Part shown: positions 34,106-40,712 of the stretch, in pieces
How positions within the stretch are numbered: position 1 is the first letter of the stretch
Layout of the letters: each line of letters begins with the position of its first letter
Assembly (NCBI GenBank): GCA_038327655.1
Contig: JBBQLG010000042.1
Location: 1-40,712, forward strand
Source: JBBQLG01 sp038327655
Lineage (GTDB): Bacteria > Bacteroidota > Bacteroidia > Cytophagales > Spirosomataceae
Length of the DNA stretch: 40,712 bases
Direction of reading: 5' to 3'
The notes under the pieces: generated by a model
The model's database searches: none
What the model saw: the letters and a program-made list of their open reading frames with translations, nothing else
What the model was told of the DNA's origin: nothing
Position numbers and translations under genes: made by a program

Positions 34106-35314
34106 CTATTTCATGTAATCCATGCCCGGTGTGGGTTTGCCGCTGAAATCGAACAGGGTGGCATTTTCCCAGGAGGAGCCGGTGCCGTAGAGGTCTTTTA
34201 GGCCCGACGTGATCCAGGCGGGTTCCCAATAAAATACCCCCGCTCCACCCCCGTCGCGGACCTGCTGCGTAATCGTTTTCAGCAAATCGAGTTGCCCCTG
34301 TGGCGTGAACGGGAAACCCGTAATGGGCGTCTGACTACCGAATTGGTTAGGGTACGAGTCGTTGTAGGCGGCCGTCCAGGGGTAGGCCATCTCCAGCACC
34401 ATCACCGGCTTGTTGTATTTTCGTTTGAACAGGGCCACACTCGTCGACAGGTTGGTAACGGCGACGGTGGGTTGCCAGAGCGGGTAAAACGAAAAGCCGA
34501 CCACGTCGAAATCGGTCACCTTGCCGTTGGTCGTGATGTTGTCGAACCACCACTCCACATTTTTAGGATCGGCAACGTGCAGCAGCACTTTGGGTTTGGT
34601 CGTTGCCGTGGCCGATACCGTCCGCACGGCGCGGATGCCGCTGTTGAGTACCTGACCCAATGGCGCCCATTGCCCGTTGCACGCATTGCAGGTCGGGAAA
34701 TCAGCGGGGGCTTTTCCGTAGAGCATCCCGCAGTTAATTTCGTTGCCGATCTGCACCATGTCGGGCATCAACCCCTGCCGGTTCAGGCGTTGCAGCGTGT
34801 TGAGGGTGTACTGGTACACGGAATCGGCCAGGACGTCGATGCTTTTGATGGCAGTCCACGCGCCGGGCACTTCCTGCCGACCAGGATCGGCCCAGGTATC
34901 CGAGTAGTGAATGTCCAGATTGATGAGCATCCCCTGCGCTTTGGCCAGCCGGATGCCCTTTTCGACGTCGGCAATGTCGTTGTATACCTGCGTACCGGCG
35001 GCTCCGTACACGGTTTTGGTCCACGTCGGATTATGCCACAGCCGAAACCGGGCTACGTTGGCACCGTGGTCTTTCAGGATGCGGTACGGGCTGCGGGTTT
35101 CGTTCTGATCGGTGTAGACGCCCCCATGATCCAGAATCTGGTTGACATAGGACAGATCCGCCCCAAAGTAGAACGGCGTCGTTTCGGTGGCGGATACCGG
35201 TGTTGTCACGGGGGTTGGCGCGGGCACGACCGGCCCGGCGGTAATGCCATCGCTCTTGCTGCAACTGAAAAGAGCGACCAGCAATGGCAACAGCAGAAAA
35301 GAGATCAGTTTCAT
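34106..35314 (-). CDS. GH53 endo-beta-1,4-galactanase lipoprotein
   Basis: 402 aa from the ATG opening MKLISFLLLPLLVALFSC; Cys18 anchors it in a membrane, probably facing the cell surface. GH53 cuts the beta-1,4-galactan chains of type I arabinogalactan and rhamnogalacturonan I. Acid/base is Glu192 in VQIGNEINCG; nucleophile is Glu308 in VMVLEMAYPWT. Other hallmarks are FGADLSYVNQILDHGG at the barrel start and NLDIHYSDTWADPGRQ. The upstream in-frame ATG at 35356 would run into a hairpin and is rejected. It is flanked by hairpins in both gaps. Confidence 0.95.
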   Translation of the reverse strand: MKLISFLLLPLLVALFSCSKSDGITAGPVVPAPTPVTTPVSATETTPFYFGADLSYVNQILDHGGVYTDQNETRSPYRILKDHGANVARFRLWHNPTWTKTVYGAAGTQVYNDIADVEKGIRLAKAQGMLINLDIHYSDTWADPGRQEVPGAWTAIKSIDVLADSVYQYTLNTLQRLNRQGLMPDMVQIGNEINCGMLYGKAPADFPTCNACNGQWAPLGQVLNSGIRAVRTVSATATTKPKVLLHVADPKNVEWWFDNITTNGKVTDFDVVGFSFYPLWQPTVAVTNLSTSVALFKRKYNKPVMVLEMAYPWTAAYNDSYPNQFGSQTPITGFPFTPQGQLDLLKTITQQVRDGGGAGVFYWEPAWITSGLKDLYGTGSSWENATLFDFSGKPTPGMDYMK

Positions 35315-35328
35315 AACGTATGGGTAAG

Positions 35329-35410
35329 ACCCCCAACCCCCTGAAGGGGGCTTCACGGAATTAGTTACCGGTATCTAATTCCGTGAAGCCCCCTTCAGGG
35401 GGTTGGGGGT
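35329..35410. repeat. 82-bp near-perfect palindrome, CCCCCAACCCCCTGAAGGGGG family
   Basis: Arms 35329-35369 and 35370-35410 are complementary save one T-T mismatch (35365/35374). It contains inner palindromes (CCCCCTGAAGGGGG) in each arm, so alternative foldings exist. It fills the gap between the SusE-like and GH53 genes. Confidence 0.93.
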
Positions 35411-35415
35411 AAAAT

Positions 35416-36450
35416 TTACTTCACTACCGAGTACGTATAAGTACCAGCGCTGCTCAGGTTGAGCGTCACGGTATATTTCCCGTCGGCGGGAACAGCAATA
35501 TTATCGCCGTTCAGGTCGAGCAGACTGTCGGCTTTAGTGTCGCCGTAGTTGATGTCCCACGCGCCGTTCGCCCGGAACTTAATGTCGCCTTTCACTAAGT
35601 TCACCACCGCCGACCAGGTGCCTTTGGCCGCGTCGTAGGTCAGTGGCGTGTCGGCATCCCAGCCTTTGGGCGTAGCCGAACCAATCACAGCCCACGTCGT
35701 TTTGGTGGCCGACCATTTGTTGGCGTTCAGGTCGGCTTTCAGCAGGTAATAGCCCGCGCCGGTGGCAGTCAGATTGTCGCCCGGCGAAGCCAGCGTACCG
35801 TTCGCCCCCGATTTGTTGCCGAAGATGCCGCTGTTCCAGTTAGGTGCATCCGTCAGCTTAAACTCCGTCGAGGCATCAGGGAAGTACACGTAGCCTTCGT
35901 AATTCTTATCGCTCTTCACCGACACAATTTTCGGGGCCTTGTCGGGACTCCAGCCCTGATAGCCGCCCGGCACGTACAGCGACGGGTAAACGATCACCAC
36001 CGCGTAGGGCGTTCCGGTGATGGTCGAGGCCGTTGACACAACAGAAGCCACGCCGGGGCTGACGTCGGACTTGATGCGGGCTTCGATCTGACCGGTCGTG
36101 CCGGGCGTGACGCCGAGGTTAATGAGCATCGTGTTAAAATCGGCCACGGAGAACGACTTTTTCAGACCGTTTCCGTTGGCAAACTCGATGGGTGCCTTGA
36201 AACTGTTCCCTTTTTTATCGAACTGAAGCGTGTAGGTCACGGCAGCCGGATAGCCGTAGTCGACCGCATTCCAAGTGAAGGCCACGGCATCTTTGGTGGC
36301 ATCGGCGGCCTGTAACGTCAGCGTACTGCTGCTGGCTGCCAGCGTGGGGGCCGCACCGGGCTGAACCACGGATTTCACTTCGTCTTTCTGACACGCGCTC
36401 ATCAGCAGCGTGGCGAAGAGACCGAACCAGATCGTTATCTGTGTTTTCAT
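35416..36450 (-). CDS. SusE-like surface glycan-binding lipoprotein
   Basis: 344 aa. The signal peptide ends LLMSAC with Cys20 as lipid anchor. An N-terminal SusE domain (about 25-140, immunoglobulin-like) is followed by two starch-binding-like beta modules: VPGGYQGWSPDKAPKIVS with YVYFPDASTEFKLTDAPNW, and IGSATPKGWDADTPLTYD with IKFRANGAWDINYGD. Each carries Trp residues suited to sugar stacking. It would hold galactan at the surface for SusC/D. The ATG at 36448-36450 fits the signal peptide; the upstream ATG at 36531 lies within a repeat. It follows SusD in the operon. Confidence 0.9.
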   Translation of the reverse strand: MKTQITIWFGLFATLLMSACQKDEVKSVVQPGAAPTLAASSSTLTLQAADATKDAVAFTWNAVDYGYPAAVTYTLQFDKKGNSFKAPIEFANGNGLKKSFSVADFNTMLINLGVTPGTTGQIEARIKSDVSPGVASVVSTASTITGTPYAVVIVYPSLYVPGGYQGWSPDKAPKIVSVKSDKNYEGYVYFPDASTEFKLTDAPNWNSGIFGNKSGANGTLASPGDNLTATGAGYYLLKADLNANKWSATKTTWAVIGSATPKGWDADTPLTYDAAKGTWSAVVNLVKGDIKFRANGAWDINYGDTKADSLLDLNGDNIAVPADGKYTVTLNLSSAGTYTYSVVK

Positions 36451-36495
36451 TGGAAATAAATCAGTTATGATAATGGTGATATATGGTTTTGGCTC

Positions 36496-36580
36496 AACCG
36501 CAAAGACGCGAAGGCTACGCAAAGAGCGCAAAAGAAAAATTACCCCGCGCTCTTTGCGCCTTCTTTGCGCCTTTGCGGTT
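36496..36580. repeat. Imperfect inverted repeat, CTTTGCG(C/T) family
   Basis: 34-bp arms (36496-36529 and 36547-36580) with six mismatches and a 17-nt loop; each arm repeats CGCAAAG units. The right arm reaches into the SusD stop codon. It occupies the SusD-SusE gap. Confidence 0.85.
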
Positions 36581-38171
36581 AATACCCCGGATTCTGCTTC
36601 AGACCGGGATTGGCCACGATGTCAGACGACGGAATCGGGAGCAACGCTAAATTATCCGCGACGGACCGGCCCTCTTTCAAACCGCCCTTGTACGGCCAGA
36701 GGTACGTACCGCCCGTAAACTTACCGAAGCGAATCAGATCCGTCCGGCGCTGGCTTTCCCAGTACAGTTCGCGCGACCGTTCGGCCAGGATAAAGTCCAA
36801 ATTAAGCGACGTGACATTGCCCGTGGCGTTGCCGTACGCCCGTTGCCGGAGCGCATTGACGTAGCCTAATGCCGTTGCATTGTCGCCACCCGTACCACCC
36901 CGCAGGACGGCTTCGGCGTACATCAGGTACACGTCGGCCAGCCGGAACATCGGATAATCCGTGTCGGGGAAATCGCCCACCGGGTCGGAGCCTTTCACGC
37001 CGGTCGAAGTAACGTTCTTGTATTTCATCACGGCGTAGCCATCCGTGAATGCCGTTACATCGCTGATCTCCAGGTTTTGCCCGTCGGTGAAGAACATGGC
37101 CCGTTTGTCGGTTTTGCCGGAGGGATCGCTGAACTGCGCGACTAAGTTCTTCGTCGCCCGGTTACCCGCCCAGGCCGAACTGACGCCGAAATCAGCCACG
37201 TTCATCTTGCCGCCGATCTGGGCGTGGACCAGATAGGTCATGCCGCCGTAGTTTTTCGAGCGAGTACCGTCGAAGGTGATCGGGAAAATCATCTCTGGCG
37301 AGGTGTTGTTGTCGGCCAGAAACAACCGGTTGTACTGCGGATCGAGCGTGTAGCCCGCGCTGATTACTTTGTTGGCGTAGGTGATTGCTTCGGTGTATTT
37401 CGGTTGCCCGGTATAGACCAGCGCGTTCAGGTACAGCTTGGTCAGCAACGTCCAGGCGGCTGCTTTGTCGGCCCGACCGTACTCGTTCTTGTGCGCATCG
37501 ACCAGGTCGGCATCAATCGCTTTCAGTTCCGACTCGACATAGGCGAACAGGTCGGCCCGCGCGATTTGCTTCGGCTGGAAAGCACCCACCGCATCGGCTT
37601 CGGTCACGAACGGCACGTTGCCATACAGGTCCAGGGCGTGGTAGTAGCTCAAGGCCCGCAGAAAACGCACCTCGGCCCGAAAGGCTTTGATGTTCGTCAG
37701 GTCGGTACCCGCAATGCCCCGGCCGCTCAGTTTGGCGTCGGTCGACTCGCGGATAAACTCGTTGCAGAGCGAAATCTGGTAGTAAATCCGGTTATACATC
37801 GCCGTCACGAACACGTTGGTCGAGGTCCAGGTCATGTTGTGCAGGTCGGGCAGGCCGCTGTCGTTCCAGCCAATCACGGCCTCGTCGGTGGTCAGGGTCT
37901 GCAACTGCCAGTACTGCCGGAGGTAGGTCGAAAAGCCTTCGTCGATGCCGCTGATGTCGGGCGTTCCGGCGGGTCCCTGCTGCCCGCTCAGCGACAGCCC
38001 GGCGTAGCACTTGGCCAGCACATTTTTGTAATTGGCGGGCGTATTGTACACCGTGGCCGACGTCAGGTCGTAAAAGGGCTGCCGGTCGAGGTCTTTGGTG
38101 CAGGAGGTGGCGGTGAATCCCGTCAGCAGCCCGGCCAGTATAAGGTTGTTGATTACGCGTCTGTTGTTCAT
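36579..38171 (-). CDS. SusD/RagB-family glycan-binding lipoprotein
   Basis: 530 aa, typical length. The lipoprotein signal ends TATSC with Cys24. Hallmarks are the SusD-like N-terminal segment LDRQPFYDLTSATVYNTPAN, TPR-like helices (FRAEVRFLRALSYYHALDLYG, a strong family signature), and the C-terminal RagB region ending YPMFRLADVYLMYAEAVLRG, RRTDLIRFGKF and NPGY. It caps the SusC barrel outside the cell and passes oligosaccharides in. The gene is 18 bp after SusC, so the pair is tightly coupled. Confidence 0.97.
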   Translation of the reverse strand: MNNRRVINNLILAGLLTGFTATSCTKDLDRQPFYDLTSATVYNTPANYKNVLAKCYAGLSLSGQQGPAGTPDISGIDEGFSTYLRQYWQLQTLTTDEAVIGWNDSGLPDLHNMTWTSTNVFVTAMYNRIYYQISLCNEFIRESTDAKLSGRGIAGTDLTNIKAFRAEVRFLRALSYYHALDLYGNVPFVTEADAVGAFQPKQIARADLFAYVESELKAIDADLVDAHKNEYGRADKAAAWTLLTKLYLNALVYTGQPKYTEAITYANKVISAGYTLDPQYNRLFLADNNTSPEMIFPITFDGTRSKNYGGMTYLVHAQIGGKMNVADFGVSSAWAGNRATKNLVAQFSDPSGKTDKRAMFFTDGQNLEISDVTAFTDGYAVMKYKNVTSTGVKGSDPVGDFPDTDYPMFRLADVYLMYAEAVLRGGTGGDNATALGYVNALRQRAYGNATGNVTSLNLDFILAERSRELYWESQRRTDLIRFGKFTGGTYLWPYKGGLKEGRSVADNLALLPIPSSDIVANPGLKQNPGY

Positions 38172-38189
38172 GGTATTGGTTAGCTGCGA

Positions 38190-40712
38190 TTAAAAGCCTA
38201 CGTTCAGGCCCAGCGTCACGGTCCGGGCGCGGGGATAAAAATTATTGTCGATACCGCCCGAAATCTCAGGATCCAGGCCTTTGTATTTGGTGATAACGAA
38301 CAGGTTCTGAGCCGCCAGTGACAGGCGCACGTATCGACCGAGCGCGTAGCCCAGCGTAACGTTCTCCAACCGCAGGAACGACGCATTTTGCACGTAGTAA
38401 TCCGAGAAATACTGGTACGTGTGGAAACCCGTCGTCACGGCATCGGCAGTGACATTGGACAGGTACGTTGGACTGGACACGTTGAACACGCCCAGACCCG
38501 AGTTGACGTTGTTGTACACGTAGTTGTTCAGGTTGCTCCGCAGCGTGAAGGCCGCGTTCAGTTTGCGGTACGTCAGGTTGGAACTGAAGCCTAAGTACAC
38601 TTTCGGGTTCGACGACTGGTAGCGGTACCGGTCGTCGGCGGTAATTTTACCGTCGCCGTTCAGATCGGCATACAAGCCCTCCACGGGTTTACCGGCCGCA
38701 TCGTACACCTGCTTGTAAACGTAGTACGAGAAGGTCGGATAACCCACCGACTGAATCTGGATGTTGTTACCCACCCCGCCCGAAATACCACCGGTCGGGT
38801 TGCCCTGAAACGTGGGGTCGGCCACCTGCGTCAGCTTCGTGATTTTGTTCTGGTTGAAGGTCACGTTAAAATTTACGTCCCAGGTAAAGTCCTTCCGGCG
38901 CACGGGGATGGCGTTGATCGAAAACTCGACGCCCCGGTTCTCTAAATTACCCACGTTGGTCAGAATCTGGTTGGTCAGGTTCGACCCGGCGGCTACCGGA
39001 ATCACACTCAGCAAATCTTTGGTTTTCTTCAGGTACACGTCCACCGCCCCCGACAGCCGACCGTCGAAAAAGCCGTAATCCATACCCGCGTTGTAGGTCG
39101 TTGTGGACTCCCATTTGATGTTGGCATCGTAGCCTTCGGGCCGCAGCGTGGTGTAAAACGTGTTGCCGAACTGGTACTGAGCCGCCCCCTGACCGATGGT
39201 GTAGCGGGCCAGATACGGGTAGTCGTAATACGTATTGGTGGTATTGGCAGGCGAAATATCCTGCTGCCCCGTTACGCCGTAACCGACCCGGAATTTCAGG
39301 TCCGACAGCACTTTGGACGACTTCAGGAACGATTCGTCTTTCACGCGCCAGGCCAGAGCCGCCGACGGAAACACGCCGTACCGGTTGGTGGGGCTGAACC
39401 GCGACGAACCATCGTCGCGCAGGGTGGCCGTCAGCAGGTATTTTCCGTTAAAGGTGTAGTTCAAACGACCGTAAAACGACACCAGCGTGTTCTGGGTCTT
39501 AAACGGAAACGCGGCCGCCGGGGTGATCACTTTGCCCTCGGCGTTTACGTCCGGGTAGGCCGGATTTTCGCGGATAAAGTCCTGGTACGAGTAGCCGCCC
39601 AGCACCTCCACCCGGCTTTTGATCGCCTTCAGGTCTTTGGTATAGTTGAGGTAAAACTCCAGCAGCTTGTTCGTTTTGTTCTGACCGTACTGGTTATTCA
39701 GGCCGGGACGGGTGAACTGCGATGCCGCGAACGCCGGGACGAAGGTGGTGCCCGAACTCCGCGAAATATCATAGCCGAGGTTCAGGTTAGCCCGCAGTTC
39801 GGGCAGAAACGGGATTTTATAATCGAACTGCACGTTGCCGATGCTGCGTTTTACCGTACTCAGGTCAGAGCGCAGGGCCAGCAGGGCAACCGGGTTGCGC
39901 GTTGAAAAGACGTTGGGGTTGCCGCCGGTCTGGGTCCATTCGTAATAGCCGCCAAATTGCTCATTGCCGCTGTAGATGGGCTGCGTCGGATCGAAGGCAG
40001 CCGCACTACCGATGGACGCCTGATCGGCAAACTGGTTGTTGGCAATGGTACCCTTCAGGTTGATGTCGATGCGGAGGTGATTGTCCAGCAGCATCGGCGT
40101 CAGGCCCAGCGACCCCGAAAAACGCTCTAATTTCGATGTTTTCAGGATACCCGTCTGGTTCAGATAGCCACCCGACGCCCGGAACGGCATTTTCGCGATG
40201 GTACCCGTCACGCTCAGGTTGTTGTCACTGGTGCGGGCTGTCTGGTAAATGGCTTCCTGCCAGTTGGTGTTGGCCAGCCCCACAAACGCCTGCTGCGCTG
40301 CGGTGCCATGCTGGTAGACCAGACGTGCGAGGGCATCGCCCGACAGTACGTTCAGCGTTTTGGTCTTGTTGGCAACAGAAGACTGCGTACTAAAATTGAG
40401 GTGCAGTTTATCGCCCTGAATGCCTTTTTTAGTGGTGATGAGCAAGACCCCATTCGAGGCCCGCGACCCGTAAATGGCGGTGGCCGAGGCATCTTTCAGC
40501 ACCGTCACCGATTCGATGTCGTTGGGGTTAATCAGGTTCAGCGCGTTCGACGTGCCCGAAATACCGCTGTTATCCAGCGGCACCCCGTCGATGACGATCA
40601 GCGGATCATTACTGGCATTGAGCGACGAGCCACCCCGGATGCGGATGGTACCGCCCGCGCCGGGTGCCCCCCCGTTGGAGGTGATCTGCACCCCGGCAAT
40701 TTTACCCGCAAT
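38190..40712 (-). CDS. SusC/RagA-family TonB-dependent transporter (N-terminus beyond window)
   Basis: The frame stays open to the window edge, so at least 840 C-terminal residues are present and the signal peptide, CarboxypepD_reg domain and start of the plug are missing. Visible are the plug signature IRIRGGSSLNASNDPLIVID with ESVTVLKDASATAIYGSRA, and the barrel to LGLNVGF. The protein imports oligosaccharides with SusD using TonB energy. The last residues are the usual SusC terminal strand. An apparent start at 40691 (GTG) is internal. The promoter and any dedicated regulator of the PUL must lie beyond the right edge. Confidence 0.96.
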   Translation of the reverse strand: MAGKIAGVQITSNGGAPGAGGTIRIRGGSSLNASNDPLIVIDGVPLDNSGISGTSNALNLINPNDIESVTVLKDASATAIYGSRASNGVLLITTKKGIQGDKLHLNFSTQSSVANKTKTLNVLSGDALARLVYQHGTAAQQAFVGLANTNWQEAIYQTARTSDNNLSVTGTIAKMPFRASGGYLNQTGILKTSKLERFSGSLGLTPMLLDNHLRIDINLKGTIANNQFADQASIGSAAAFDPTQPIYSGNEQFGGYYEWTQTGGNPNVFSTRNPVALLALRSDLSTVKRSIGNVQFDYKIPFLPELRANLNLGYDISRSSGTTFVPAFAASQFTRPGLNNQYGQNKTNKLLEFYLNYTKDLKAIKSRVEVLGGYSYQDFIRENPAYPDVNAEGKVITPAAAFPFKTQNTLVSFYGRLNYTFNGKYLLTATLRDDGSSRFSPTNRYGVFPSAALAWRVKDESFLKSSKVLSDLKFRVGYGVTGQQDISPANTTNTYYDYPYLARYTIGQGAAQYQFGNTFYTTLRPEGYDANIKWESTTTYNAGMDYGFFDGRLSGAVDVYLKKTKDLLSVIPVAAGSNLTNQILTNVGNLENRGVEFSINAIPVRRKDFTWDVNFNVTFNQNKITKLTQVADPTFQGNPTGGISGGVGNNIQIQSVGYPTFSYYVYKQVYDAAGKPVEGLYADLNGDGKITADDRYRYQSSNPKVYLGFSSNLTYRKLNAAFTLRSNLNNYVYNNVNSGLGVFNVSSPTYLSNVTADAVTTGFHTYQYFSDYYVQNASFLRLENVTLGYALGRYVRLSLAAQNLFVITKYKGLDPEISGGIDNNFYPRARTVTLGLNVGF

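Noticed and set aside
37224..38183. 319-codon plus-strand frame
   Set aside because: It is antisense to the SusD gene and has a His/Val/Gly/Gln-rich translation typical of a shadow frame.

Overview
The window looks like a chromosomal segment from a Bacteroidota bacterium, probably Cytophagales (Spirosoma-like). The clues are a SusC/SusD/SusE polysaccharide-utilization operon, TonB receptors with CarboxypepD_reg domains, a DUF3822-coaD neighbourhood, LytTR two-component signalling, -7 promoter boxes of the TAnnTTTG type, and several families of intergenic hairpins seen across this phylum. The genus is an inference; there is no rRNA or other marker gene here.

Layout. 1-108 is a perfect 108-bp palindrome at the window edge. 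149-5910 (minus) is a tripartite RND efflux operon (adaptor, pump, outer-membrane factor), followed by a 514-bp non-coding stretch with an AT-rich core. 6425-7873 is a RecD-like helicase. 7949-10751 (minus) is a YD-repeat lipoprotein, an ECF sigma factor whose full-length frame has no normal start codon, and a membrane-anchored vWA protein that is probably its partner. 10895-17717 is mostly housekeeping on the plus strand: CBS protein, Nudix, DUF3822, coaD, a second Nudix (minus), a CNNM/CorC-type membrane protein, a secreted FAD oxidase and an orphan. 17741-19907 (minus) is a LysR regulator and a threonine-synthase-like enzyme. 20067-23481 holds an ABC exporter, then a small cassette (52-aa ORF plus DUF6169-like gene) lying between the exporter's 3' end and a decayed second copy of that same 3' end, then an orphan gene.

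23657-28962 (plus) is a co-oriented set: TonB receptor, periplasmic repeat protein, a histidine kinase with an N-terminal pentapeptide-repeat domain, and a LytTR response regulator. It may be an outer-membrane-to-cytoplasm signalling unit. 28968-40712 (minus) is a galactan-type PUL: SusC (cut by the window edge), SusD, a SusE-like glycan-binding lipoprotein, a GH53 endo-beta-1,4-galactanase lipoprotein, a large clan-A (GH5-like) hydrolase and a GH2 enzyme. SusC/D import, surface binding by SusE, backbone cutting by GH53 and side/terminal galactose removal by GH2 fit together as one pathway. Three consecutive gaps of this operon each hold a different long hairpin, which could grade expression along the transcript.

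The most unusual observations are the start-less sigma factor, the DUF6169 cassette bracketed by exporter 3'-end duplicates, the pentapeptide-kinase fusion in the TonB/TPR/LytTR set, the hairpin-punctuated PUL, and the loopless 108-bp palindrome.
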